From Porphyromonadaceae bacterium UBA7048 (GTDB lineage: Bacteria > Bacteroidota > Bacteroidia > Bacteroidales > Muribaculaceae): 46,494 nt of DNA. Shown here one piece after another: positions 16,055 through 24,212 of the stretch. How positions within the stretch are numbered: the stretch's first letter is position 1; every line of letters begins with the position of its first letter. The stretch is taken from positions 1 to 46,494 of the forward strand of contig DLAL01000071.1 of NCBI GenBank assembly GCA_002493945.1. Reading direction: 5' to 3'. The position numbers and the translations under genes are program-made. Below the pieces are notes generated by a model. It was given only the letters and a program-made list of their open reading frames with translations, was not told the DNA's origin and ran no database searches.

Positions 16055-16223
16055 GTGCGTAAGATAGCTTCGGGCATTATACATTTCCGTTCTGCTTTTG
16101 CATAATTCGGGTCATACGCATTTTTTCGGACCGATTATAGCGGTTAATTCAAATATTTTTAGCAACTTTGCACTTTGAAATAATGGACGCCCCCTCCGAG
16201 GGGCTGTCTGTAACCGTATATTT

Positions 16224-17243
16224 ATGCAGCTGACCGCCGAAATAATAGCCAATCATATAGGAGGACAAGTCGAAGGCCGACCCGATGTGGCAGTAAGCGA
16301 CTTCGCCAAAATCGAAGAAGCCCGTCCCGGTACAATTACATTTCTTGCAAACCGCAAATACACCCATCATATATACACCACCAAGGCGTCGGTGGTGATT
16401 GTGAGCCGTGACTTCGTGGCCGAACAGCCCGTCGAAGCCACCCTCATACGCGTCGACGACCCCTATACCGCTCTGGCGACACTCCTTGATGTGGCGGCCA
16501 GGATGCTCAAGCCCCAGCCCAAGGGCATCGAGCAGCCCTGCTTCATAGCCGAAGGCGTGGAGATTCCCGACGACTGCTATGTGGGTGCGTTCGCCTATAT
16601 AGGCAAAGGTGCCAGAATAGGGCATAATGTGCGGATATATCCCCAGACCTACGTGGGCGATGGCGTGGTCATCGGCGACGATACCACCCTATATGCCGGC
16701 GCGAAGGTGTACTACGGCTGCCGCATCGGCGCACGCTGCGTCATACACGCCGGTGCCGTGATAGGCTCCGACGGCTTCGGATTCGCCCCCGACGCGCAGG
16801 GCGTCTACCACAAGATAGAGCAGCTCGGCATAGTGCAGATTGACGACGATGTCGAAATCGGTGCCAACACCACCATCGACCGCTCGACCATGGGCAAGAC
16901 CCATATCTGCCGCGGCGTGAAGCTTGACAACCTCATTCAGGTGGCCCACAACGTCGAAATCGGCCACGACACCGTCATGGCGGCCCAGGTGGGCATCGCC
17001 GGCTCGACCAAGGTCGGCGCCAACGGCATGATAGGCGGACAGGTGGGCATAGCCGGTCACATCACTGTGGGCGACCGCGTGAACATCGGCGCCCAGTCCG
17101 GCATCCCGAACAGTGTCGGCGACGGTGCCCGTGTCCTGGGCAGCCCGGCCATCCCGGCGCTCCAGTTCGCCCGCATATCGGCCGCCCTCAAGCAGCTCCC
17201 CGACCTCATCACCCGTGTGGGCAAGCTCGAAAAACGTCAATAA
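16224..17243 (+). CDS. lpxD: UDP-3-O-(3-hydroxyacyl)glucosamine N-acyltransferase
   Basis: Third committed enzyme of lipid A synthesis: adds the N-linked hydroxyacyl chain. 339 aa: an N-terminal uridine-binding domain (MQLTAEIIANHIGGQVEG...ITFLANRKY), a left-handed beta-helix of hexapeptide repeats (about 100-300), and a C-terminal helix. The catalytic histidine lies in LDNLIQVAHNVEIGHDT. First gene of lpxD-lpxC/fabZ-lpxA. A CAACTTTG at 16163-16170 may be its -7 element. Confidence 0.96.
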   Translation: MQLTAEIIANHIGGQVEGRPDVAVSDFAKIEEARPGTITFLANRKYTHHIYTTKASVVIVSRDFVAEQPVEATLIRVDDPYTALATLLDVAARMLKPQPKGIEQPCFIAEGVEIPDDCYVGAFAYIGKGARIGHNVRIYPQTYVGDGVVIGDDTTLYAGAKVYYGCRIGARCVIHAGAVIGSDGFGFAPDAQGVYHKIEQLGIVQIDDDVEIGANTTIDRSTMGKTHICRGVKLDNLIQVAHNVEIGHDTVMAAQVGIAGSTKVGANGMIGGQVGIAGHITVGDRVNIGAQSGIPNSVGDGARVLGSPAIPALQFARISAALKQLPDLITRVGKLEKRQ

Positions 17244-17276
17244 AAAGATTCATACCAATCATATCAACTCCGTCAA

Positions 17277-18659
17277 ATGAAGCAGACAACACTCAAGGGC
17301 GAGTTCAGCCTCGAAGGCAAAGGCCTTCACACAGGAGCCTACATCAAGGCTACCTTCTGCCCCGCCCCCGACGACCACGGATATAAAATACAGCGAACCG
17401 ACCTGGAAAACCAGCCCGTCATCGACGCTCTGGCCGAGAATGTAGTATCGACCAACCGCGGCACCGTACTGGGCAAAGGCGATGTCACAGTCAGCACCGT
17501 CGAACACGCTCTCGCAGCACTTTACGCCCTTGGCGTCGACAACTGCCTCATCAAACTCGACGGCCCCGAGATGCCTATCCTCGACGGCAGCGCCAAGCCC
17601 TTCTTCGACTGCATCAAGGAAGTCGGCACCGTGCAGCAGACCGCCGACAAGGACTTCTACTACATCAAGCACAAGGTCGAGGTGGTCAATGCCGAGACCG
17701 GCTCGAAGCTCATGCTCCTGCCCGACGACGAATTCAGCCTCGACGTGAAGGTGAACTTCAACTCCGAGGTGCTCGCCAACCAGTACGCCACCCTCGACCA
17801 CATCGCCGACTTCGGCGAAGAGGTGGCTTCGGCCCGCACATTCGTCTTCGTCCGCGAGGTGGAGCCCCTGCTCACCGCAGGACTCATCAAGGGCGGCGAC
17901 CTTGACAACGCGATCGTCATCTACGAGCATCCCAAGACTCAGGAGGAACTCGATCATCTGGCCGACCTGATGGGTGTGCCTCACCACGATGCCGGCGACT
18001 TCGGATTCATCAACGAGCGTCCTCTCTCGTGGCCCAACGAACCGGCGCGCCACAAGCTGATGGACCTCATCGGCGACATCTCGCTCATCGGCCGTCCGCT
18101 GAAGGGCCGCATCATCGCCACCCGTCCAGGCCACACCATCAACACCCAGATGGCCAAGACTCTGCGCAATGACATCAAGCGTCAGGAAATCCAGGCTCCC
18201 GTCTACAATCCCAACGTAGAGCCCCTGATGGACAACAACGAGATACGCCGCTGCATCCCCCACCGCTATCCCATGCTTCTGGTGGACAAGGTCATCGACA
18301 AGAGCGAGCACTACATCGTGGGCGTGAAGAACGTCACCACCAACGAGCCCTTCTTCCAGGGCCACTTCCCCCAGGAACCCGTCATGCCGGGCGTTCTCCT
18401 TGTCGAGGCCATGGCACAGACCGGCGGCCTGCTCGTGCTCAGCACCGTAGACGACCCCGAGCGCTACTCGACCTACTTCATGAAGATAGACAACGTGAAG
18501 TTCCGTCAGAAAGTCGTGCCCGGCGACACCCTTCTCTTCCACGTGTCGTTCATGACGCCTCTGCGCCGCGGCATGGCCGTGATGAAAGGCCGCGCCTTTG
18601 TAGGCGAGAAGGTGGTGTGCGAGTGCGAGTTCATGGCACAGATCATCAAGAATAAATAA
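17277..18659 (+). CDS. lpxC/fabZ: bifunctional LpxC-FabZ: UDP-3-O-acyl-GlcNAc deacetylase / (3R)-hydroxyacyl-ACP dehydratase
   Basis: A 460-aa fusion typical of Bacteroidota. Residues 1 to about 300 are the zinc deacetylase of lipid A synthesis: KGLHTG, VEHALAAL (zinc histidine H77), and HKLMDLIGD with further zinc ligands. From about residue 318 the FabZ dehydratase follows (IPHRYPMLLVDKV and catalytic GHFPQEPVMPGVLLVEAMAQ). The fusion places the enzyme that drains hydroxyacyl-ACP to fatty acids next to the one that commits it to lipid A. 33 bp after lpxD, 18 bp before lpxA. Confidence 0.97.
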   Translation: MKQTTLKGEFSLEGKGLHTGAYIKATFCPAPDDHGYKIQRTDLENQPVIDALAENVVSTNRGTVLGKGDVTVSTVEHALAALYALGVDNCLIKLDGPEMPILDGSAKPFFDCIKEVGTVQQTADKDFYYIKHKVEVVNAETGSKLMLLPDDEFSLDVKVNFNSEVLANQYATLDHIADFGEEVASARTFVFVREVEPLLTAGLIKGGDLDNAIVIYEHPKTQEELDHLADLMGVPHHDAGDFGFINERPLSWPNEPARHKLMDLIGDISLIGRPLKGRIIATRPGHTINTQMAKTLRNDIKRQEIQAPVYNPNVEPLMDNNEIRRCIPHRYPMLLVDKVIDKSEHYIVGVKNVTTNEPFFQGHFPQEPVMPGVLLVEAMAQTGGLLVLSTVDDPERYSTYFMKIDNVKFRQKVVPGDTLLFHVSFMTPLRRGMAVMKGRAFVGEKVVCECEFMAQIIKNK

Positions 18660-18677
18660 CTCTCATCCTCATCAGAT

Positions 18678-19454
18678 ATGATCCATCAACTATCGTCAGT
18701 CGATCCCGGGGCCAGAATCGCCGCGGATGTCGAGATAGGTCCTTTCACGACCATCTACGACAACGTGGAAATCGGCGAGGGCACCCGAATCGCCAATAAC
18801 GTCACCATCTTCCCCGGTGCGCGTATCGGCCGCAACTGCAACATCTTCCCCGGGGCCGTCATCGGCGCCATTCCGCAGGACCTGAAGTTCCACGGCGAGG
18901 AGACCACAGCCATCATCGGCGACAACACCACACTGCGCGAGTGCGTCACCGTGAACCGCGGCACCGCCGCCAAAGGCCGCACCGTCGTGGGCAGCAACTG
19001 CCTTCTGATGGCCTACGTGCACATAGCCCATGACTGCGTCATCGGCAACAACGTCATCATCAGCAACGCCGCACAGCTTGCCGGTGAGGTCGAGGTCGAC
19101 GATTTCGCCGTCATCGGAGGAGGCGCCCTCATCCACCAGTTCTGCCATCTGGGCTCGTACATCATGCTCCAGGGCGGAGCGCTGGTCAACAAGGACATTC
19201 CTCCCTACATCCGTGCCGGCCACGAGCCAATCTCCTTCGCCGGCATCAATGCTGTCGGGCTGAAGCGCCGCGGATTCTCCGCCGAGTCCATCGCCGCCAT
19301 CCAGAACATCTACCACTACCTCTATCTCAAAGGCATGAACATCTCCGACGCCATCGCCCACATCGAGGAAGTCCTCCCCGAGTCGAAAGAGCGTCAGACC
19401 ATCCTCGACTTCATCAAGGCGTCGGGGCGCGGCATCGTCCGTGCCTACGAATAA
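18678..19454 (+). CDS. lpxA: UDP-N-acetylglucosamine O-acyltransferase
   Basis: First step of lipid A synthesis: transfers a 3-hydroxyacyl chain from ACP to UDP-GlcNAc. 258 aa, the standard length. Hexapeptide beta-helix over the first ~185 residues with the catalytic histidine in AYVHIAHDCVIGNN and the signature INAVGLKRRGFS; the C-terminal third is helical. Last gene of the lpx cluster; RNase P RNA starts 28 bp downstream. Confidence 0.97.
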   Translation: MIHQLSSVDPGARIAADVEIGPFTTIYDNVEIGEGTRIANNVTIFPGARIGRNCNIFPGAVIGAIPQDLKFHGEETTAIIGDNTTLRECVTVNRGTAAKGRTVVGSNCLLMAYVHIAHDCVIGNNVIISNAAQLAGEVEVDDFAVIGGGALIHQFCHLGSYIMLQGGALVNKDIPPYIRAGHEPISFAGINAVGLKRRGFSAESIAAIQNIYHYLYLKGMNISDAIAHIEEVLPESKERQTILDFIKASGRGIVRAYE

Positions 19455-19482
19455 GGATAGACACACATACACCAACGCATAC

Positions 19483-19867
19483 AGAAGCCATGGCCGGAGG
19501 GTCTGTCGCTCGTATTCCATATAAAGTACGAGAGGAAAGTCCGGGCCACACAGAGCACCATATTTCCTAACGGGAAGCTATCGGCAACGGTAGGGTCAAT
19601 GTGACAGAAAACAACCGCTCGCGAGAGCAAGGGTGAAAAGGTGAGGTAAGAGCTCACCGGGCGCCACAGCGATATGGCGTGCCGCACAACCTATGGGTTG
19701 CAAGGTCAAGTATACCGGCATTCAAGGGCTGCTCGTCCATTGCCGGGGGGTAGACCGCTCAATGCCTCCTCAGGGAGGCCAGATAAATGACAGACGGCGG
19801 GCGACAACTCCTTCACGGGACAGTATCACCGCCACATAACCCGGCTTATACTCCGACCATGACTTCT
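19483..19867 (+). ncRNA. rnpB: RNase P RNA, bacterial class A
   Basis: The catalytic RNA that matures tRNA 5' ends. Conserved blocks appear in order: GAGGAAAGTCCGGGC (19532 region), ACAGAAAACAACCGC, GGTAAGAGCTCACCG, CCTATGGGTTGCAAGGTCAAG-like block, TAGACCGCTCAATGCC, AGATAAATGACAG and ACATAACCCGGCTTATA. The ends 19483-19499 and 19851-19867 pair at 15 of 17 positions (P1), with two C/A mismatches. A T run (19866-19872) follows and is probably the terminator. The open frame starting at 19787 is inside this RNA and is not coding there. Confidence 0.95.
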
Positions 19868-19909
19868 TTTTTCCTTTCTCCTCATAACTCTCATAACATC
19901 ATAAGCACT

Positions 19910-20341
19910 ATGGCCGAAAAAGACCAGTGGATCACCGTACCGGCCTGCGACGAAGACGGGCGCACCATCATCGTCACCGCCAACACCGACGTTGAAAAGT
20001 TCCGCAGCCGACCCAAGTATTCGATCCGTGTCACCGTGACACTCCCTTATGAGCCGGCCGACTCCCTCGGATTCCCCGACGACGAGACGGCATGCCTGCT
20101 CGAGCAGGCCACCGACTCCTTCGCTGCGTTGCTCAAAGGCAAGAACACCGCCGTAATGACCGGCATATACACGGGCGCAGGAGTGCGCGAATGGGTGTTC
20201 TATACATTCTCGACCGAAGTCTTCAACAGATTTCTCAATCACGCATTGGCCGAGCTGCCTCTGCTTCCTCTGACCATATCGGCAGAGAACGACCCGGGAT
20301 GGGAAGAGTACGACGAAATGCTCGAGAGCACGGCCATGTGA
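19910..20341 (+). CDS. DUF695-like protein
   Basis: About 143 aa from MAEKDQWITVPACDEDGRT. The pattern (W near the start, paired beta strands with TVTLPYEP, TGIYTGAGVREWVFYTFS, and NDPGWEEYDEML at the end) matches DUF695-containing proteins; no activity is known. No signal peptide, so probably cytoplasmic. The frame extends back to 19787 but that part is RNase P RNA; an ATG at 19859 falls in its 3' strand, so 19910 is preferred. Confidence 0.72.
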   Translation: MAEKDQWITVPACDEDGRTIIVTANTDVEKFRSRPKYSIRVTVTLPYEPADSLGFPDDETACLLEQATDSFAALLKGKNTAVMTGIYTGAGVREWVFYTFSTEVFNRFLNHALAELPLLPLTISAENDPGWEEYDEMLESTAM

Positions 20342-20432
20342 CAGTGCGCACGTATTTACGATTCAGTGTCTGACATGCCGCAGGTATGTCCCTGCAGTTT
20401 ATATTCACAACAATAATTCAGCTAAAAACAGA

Positions 20433-21476
20433 ATGATTACAGAAAAGCGCAGCAGTATGCTCCACGGCGTCCTGCTCATCTTCCTCTTCTCCTGCGCAGC
20501 GTTCTATATCGGCAGCGCCAAATTTTTCACAGACCTCTCCTTCAGCCCGATGATCATCGGCATCATACTCGGCATGCTCTATGCCAACAGTCTGCGTAAC
20601 CATCTCCCCGAGACCTGGGTTCCCGGCATACAGTTCTGCTCGAAGAAACTGCTCCGTCTGGGTATCATCCTCTACGGTTTCCGACTGACGTTCCAGGACG
20701 TCATGGCCGTAGGTGTGGCCGGTATTCTCATTGACTGCATTGTGGTGGCTGTCACCATCATAGGCGGTGTGTATGTGGGCAAACTCCTCAAGATGGACCG
20801 CGAGATAGCGCTCCTGACGTCAATCGGTTCGGGCATATGCGGCGCCGCTGCCGTGCTCGGTGCCGAGTCGACCATACAGACCAAGCCTTACAAGACTGCC
20901 GTGGCCGTGGCTACGGTGGTGATATTCGGTACTATATCGATGTTCATCTATCCGATAGCATATCGTGCGGGCTTCCTCGGACTCAGTCCTGAGGAGATGG
21001 GCATTTTCGCCGGTTCGACCCTGCATGAGGTGGCTCATGCCGTAGGTGCCGGCAATGCTATGGGCGGCGACATCGCCAACGTGTCCATCATCGTCAAGAT
21101 GATACGTGTGATGCTCCTCGTACCTGTCCTGCTCATCCTCGGCTACTGGGTGGCTCTCCAGCGTGCCAAAGGCGTGCAGCCCGACGGCGGCGCGGCCCGT
21201 TCGGGCAAGGTCGCAGTGCCCTGGTTCGCTCTGGGCTTCCTGGTGGTGATCGGCTTCAATTCGTTCAACCTCCTTCCCGCAGCTCTGGTGGATGTCATCA
21301 ACTACATCGACACCTTCCTGCTCACCATGGCTATGGTGGCATTAGGCGCCGAGACGAGCATCGACAAGTTCAAGAAGGCCGGAGCGAAGCCTTTCGTGCT
21401 GGCGTTTATCCTTTACGTATGGCTGATAGCCGGCGGATGGGCCATGGCCAAGTACATAGCTCCCCGCTTCCTCTGA
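20433..21476 (+). CDS. YeiH/UPF0324-family permease (putative sulfate exporter)
   Basis: A 347-aa polytopic inner-membrane protein with about ten hydrophobic helices. GIILYGFRLTFQD, SIGSGICGAAAVLGAES, and GSTLHEVAHAVGAGNAMG are characteristic of the YeiH family. Substrate assignment in the family is tentative (sulfate/sulfonate). Followed by a strong terminator. Confidence 0.9.
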   Translation: MITEKRSSMLHGVLLIFLFSCAAFYIGSAKFFTDLSFSPMIIGIILGMLYANSLRNHLPETWVPGIQFCSKKLLRLGIILYGFRLTFQDVMAVGVAGILIDCIVVAVTIIGGVYVGKLLKMDREIALLTSIGSGICGAAAVLGAESTIQTKPYKTAVAVATVVIFGTISMFIYPIAYRAGFLGLSPEEMGIFAGSTLHEVAHAVGAGNAMGGDIANVSIIVKMIRVMLLVPVLLILGYWVALQRAKGVQPDGGAARSGKVAVPWFALGFLVVIGFNSFNLLPAALVDVINYIDTFLLTMAMVALGAETSIDKFKKAGAKPFVLAFILYVWLIAGGWAMAKYIAPRFL

Positions 21477-21499
21477 TATTTCATCAGTCATAACCGAAA

Positions 21500-21548
21500 A
21501 ACAACAGCACCTCCGCGGAAACGAGCTTCGCGGAGGTGCCGTTGTTTT
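21500..21548. terminator. bidirectional rho-independent terminator between yeiH-like and rubrerythrin genes
   Basis: AACAAC-a-GCACCTCCGCG pairs with CGCGGAGGTGC-c-GTTGTTTT around a loop of about 11 nt. T-rich flanks occur on both strands. Confidence 0.85.
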
Positions 21549-21563
21549 CAGGTATATGTGTAT

Positions 21564-22157
21564 TCAGACGAGGAAATCGGGTTCGTCCAGTCCGATGTAG
21601 TGCTGGTAGGGGTGGTCGCAGGCAGGACACTTCACGGGCGGAGTGGTGCCTTTGTACTCGTAGCCGCACACGAGGCACTGCCAGGTGATCTCGTGGTCGC
21701 GTTTCCATACCGTACCGGTCTGCACCTGATTGAGATAGTAGAGGAAGCGCTTGCGGTGACGCGCCTCGATTTCGGCTATGGCGCGGAAGTGCGAAGCAAT
21801 GTCGTCGAAGCCCTCTTCCTCGGCCACCTTGGCGAAGCCTGTGTAGAGTTCGTAGCCTTCCACTTCCTCTTCGTGGGCTGCCGTGGCGAGGTTCTCGGCG
21901 GTGTTGCCTATGATGCCGGCGTCGACGTCAAGAGTGACGGGGAAATTACCGCCCTGGAGATACTTGAAGTATATTTTGCCGTGGCGGAGTTCGTTGGCCG
22001 CTGTATCGGTGAATACCCGCTGGATGGGGAAATAGCTTTCTTTTTCGGCCTGAGCCGCATAGTAGGTATAGCGTGTATAGGCGGCAGACTCTGCCATGTA
22101 GGCTATGGCGAGATTTTTCTCGGTGCGTGTGCCCTTTATGCTTTTAGGTGAGGTCAT
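21564..22157 (-). CDS. rbr: rubrerythrin
   Basis: Non-haem iron peroxidase that reduces hydrogen peroxide in anaerobes. 197 aa: an N-terminal ferritin-like four-helix domain with di-iron ligands (EKNLAIAYMAESAAYTRY, NELRHGKIYFKYL, EIEARHRKRF), and a C-terminal rubredoxin with CLVCGYEY...VKCPACDHPY. Fits a strict or aerotolerant anaerobe. Confidence 0.96.
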   Translation of the reverse strand: MTSPKSIKGTRTEKNLAIAYMAESAAYTRYTYYAAQAEKESYFPIQRVFTDTAANELRHGKIYFKYLQGGNFPVTLDVDAGIIGNTAENLATAAHEEEVEGYELYTGFAKVAEEEGFDDIASHFRAIAEIEARHRKRFLYYLNQVQTGTVWKRDHEITWQCLVCGYEYKGTTPPVKCPACDHPYQHYIGLDEPDFLV

Positions 22158-22223
22158 GGTTCGATGTTACAGTAATTAGTTTATTGATTTTATCACTTAT
22201 AACACCGTGCTCCTGTGCTTTGT

Positions 22224-23066
22224 TCAGCCGTAGAAATCCGATTCGATGAAGCGGGCCACCGAGTCGGTGTAGTTCGGTTCTATGACGATGTCTGCGGCGC
22301 GCTTCACCTGCGGCAGGGCATTGCCCACGGCGACGGCCACATCGGCTATGGCGAGCATAGGCAGGTCGTTCATGCTGTCGCCGAACACCACCAGACGGTC
22401 GGCGCCGGTGTGCTCTTTAAGGCGCGACACGGCCGATGCCTTGTCGACGCCGGGCGGAAAGAGCTCGAGGTTGAACACCAGCGGATTGAAGATGTCGGGA
22501 TAGCAGCACACGGTGCATCCCACCGACTTCCTGAGCGACTGTGCTGCGGCCACGATGCTGTCGCGCGTGCCCATGGCGTAGCAGAGCATGGTGCGCGTGG
22601 CCGATATCGCCGGTACGGGGGTATTGAGGTGGAAGCGTTTCAGCCGCAGCCGGCAGCGCTCTTCGTAGAAACTCTTTTCGGCACTGTTGAGCGTCGGAGC
22701 GCTGTGGTAGACGTCGAGGGTGGTGTCGTCCGGCGCCAGCAGGTAGACGTAGGGCGAGACGCCGCATTGCGCGCAGACCGACAGTATGGTGCCGACGTCG
22801 TGCGCCGGTATGAAGTGAGTGTTGAAAAGCCGTGCTTCCGCGCGGTCCCACATCGCCGTGCCTGTCATCACCACGGCAGGCGGATTGGTGATGGTGCCGT
22901 TCAGCAGCGGCACCACTGTGGCCGGAGTGCGCGCCGTGGCCACTGTGATCATGGCACCATGGCGCGACAGTTCGCTGATGATCGACGATGACTGCTCAGA
23001 GATGCACGATTCGGGGCTGAGGAGCGTTCCGTCGAGGTCGCTTACGTATAGTGTCTTTATTTTCAT
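22224..23066 (-). CDS. Cof-type HAD-IIB family hydrolase
   Basis: About 280 aa. The HAD motifs are present: DLDGTLLSPES (nucleophile and acid/base aspartates), TVATART (motif II), K before the last third, and FGDSMNDLPMLAIADVAVAVGNA (motifs III/IV). Cap insertion of type IIB. Members dephosphorylate sugar phosphates, flavins or pyridoxal phosphate; the substrate is not predictable. Start 23066 is set by the promoter; the frame extension to 23102 overlaps the promoter. Confidence 0.92.
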   Translation of the reverse strand: MKIKTLYVSDLDGTLLSPESCISEQSSSIISELSRHGAMITVATARTPATVVPLLNGTITNPPAVVMTGTAMWDRAEARLFNTHFIPAHDVGTILSVCAQCGVSPYVYLLAPDDTTLDVYHSAPTLNSAEKSFYEERCRLRLKRFHLNTPVPAISATRTMLCYAMGTRDSIVAAAQSLRKSVGCTVCCYPDIFNPLVFNLELFPPGVDKASAVSRLKEHTGADRLVVFGDSMNDLPMLAIADVAVAVGNALPQVKRAADIVIEPNYTDSVARFIESDFYG

Positions 23067-23071
23067 CACGG

Positions 23072-23103
23072 CAAAATTAGCGATTTCCTGCGAATACGCC
23101 AAA
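23072..23103 (-). promoter_or_regulatory. promoter of the HAD hydrolase gene
   Basis: On the minus strand TTTG (23100-23103), 20 bp, TAATTTTG (23072-23079). Only 5 nt separate the -7 box from the ATG, implying a leaderless or nearly leaderless mRNA. Confidence 0.75.
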
Positions 23104-23123
23104 TATCAGACAATCACTCAAGG

Positions 23124-23154
23124 TTTGTGGATATGGAAAAAATCCGTATCTTTG
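23124..23154 (+). promoter_or_regulatory. promoter of the Abi-family gene
   Basis: TTTG (23124-23127), 19 bp, TATCTTTG (23147-23154), a full consensus match. The first ATG is 4 nt after the -7 box. Confidence 0.8.
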
Positions 23155-23158
23155 TCGC

Positions 23159-24055
23159 ATGGGAAATCAAGCGATGACATTAGACAATCAAGTCAGACTG
23201 CTCAGAAGCAGAGGAATGACTATTTGTAATGAGGAAAAGGCAAAAGAAGTTTTGCTGGATGTAGGATACTATCGTCTCGGTTTCTATTGGTTCCCGTTTG
23301 AGAGGACCTATCCATCTAAACGTAACAGAGTCCATGAGTTCGTGACAGGAACCAACTTTGATGACGCGGTGAAACTATACTACTTTGATTATAAATTAAG
23401 AAGTATACTGGCTTTTTATATCAACCGTATAGAAATCAATTTCCGTAATTTTCTGACATATACGCTTTCAAATGCTTTCAGAAACAACCCTCAGTGGTTT
23501 GTTGACCGGAGAGTTGTTTCTGACGATTTTATTTTGTCGTTCGATCGTACAATCTATACGGCGAGTTTTAAATTGAATCCCGTTATAAAGCGTCATCATA
23601 TCGTTCATCCGGACGATGCGTATGCTCCGGCCTGGAAGACAATAGAATATATGACGTTCGGAAGTGTTATAAACCTGTATGGCGCAATAAAGGATAGGAC
23701 CATGAAGATTGCAATTGCGAATCATTATGGTATTCGTTATATTGAAATTCTTGAGAACTATCTTGAAATAGTTCGCGAACTCCGGAATTATTGCGCACAT
23801 GGCAATGTCTTATATGATTTTATTCCGTTCAAATATATAAGGAGAGGTCCTGCGGAAGTAAGTGGAAGTCGGAATTTCCGCAATCTCAACGGAGCTGTCG
23901 CAGTGGTACTCTATATGCTTAAACAGATTTCTGTCCATCGCTATACTGAAATGATTGAAGAAATCAAATCGCTGATTGAGCATTACTCGCAGTCTCCTGA
24001 ATTAGCTGCCATTATCTCGAATATAAGTGGACTGGATGCTTATAATCTCAGATAG
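23159..24055 (+). CDS. Abi family (Abi_2/AbiD/AbiF-like) HEPN protein, probable anti-phage abortive infection
   Basis: A 298-aa protein. N-terminal QVRLLRSRGMTI, DVGYYRLGFYWFPFE and FDYKLRSILAFYINRIEINFRN are typical of Abi_2 family proteins. A HEPN RNase motif R-x4-H is present at 209-214 (RNYCAH). Family members abort phage growth, probably by RNA cleavage; the trigger here is unknown. The gene is visibly richer in A+T than its neighbours, which points to recent acquisition. The start may be ATG 23159 (leaderless) or ATG 23174 (MTLDNQVRLL). Confidence 0.88.
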   Translation: MGNQAMTLDNQVRLLRSRGMTICNEEKAKEVLLDVGYYRLGFYWFPFERTYPSKRNRVHEFVTGTNFDDAVKLYYFDYKLRSILAFYINRIEINFRNFLTYTLSNAFRNNPQWFVDRRVVSDDFILSFDRTIYTASFKLNPVIKRHHIVHPDDAYAPAWKTIEYMTFGSVINLYGAIKDRTMKIAIANHYGIRYIEILENYLEIVRELRNYCAHGNVLYDFIPFKYIRRGPAEVSGSRNFRNLNGAVAVVLYMLKQISVHRYTEMIEEIKSLIEHYSQSPELAAIISNISGLDAYNLR

Positions 24056-24075
24056 AAACTTTTTAGAGATAATTA

Positions 24076-24105
24076 TTGTTATGTCAAGAAAAGGTTGTAT
24101 CTTTG
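24076..24105 (+). promoter_or_regulatory. promoter of a candidate small RNA
   Basis: TTG (24076-24078), 19 bp, TATCTTTG (24098-24105). No open frame of any size follows before the terminator at 24165-24201. Confidence 0.6.
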
Positions 24106-24110
24106 CAACA

Positions 24111-24201
24111 TAAAAGTGCAGCTATCGGTTTTAGTCCCGGTACCAGCACTCTAAAATGGAAAAAGAAGCCACGCATTTTGTCTGCGTGGCTTCGCCTTTT
24201 T
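24111..24201 (+). ncRNA. candidate structured small RNA, about 90 nt
   Basis: A promoter-like sequence and a strong terminator bracket about 90 nt with no plausible reading frame. The 5' half can fold: AGTGC at 24115-24119 pairs with GCACT at 24146-24150, and ATCGG with CCGGT inside, separated by TTTTAGT. The 3' end is a perfect 11-bp terminator stem. I do not recognise the family. It lies between the Abi gene and the convergent glycan cassette, so it could also be only a terminator with a fortuitous promoter. Confidence 0.45.
24165..24201 (+). terminator. rho-independent terminator
   Basis: GAAGCCACGCA / 7-nt loop / TGCGTGGCTTC is a perfect 11-bp stem followed by GCC and five T residues. 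It could also serve the Abi gene upstream. Confidence 0.88.
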
Positions 24202-24212
24202 ATATGGTTTCT

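Noticed and set aside
16149..16625. A minus-strand ORF opposite lpxD
   Set aside because: It overlaps the lpxD start antisense and has no recognisable features.
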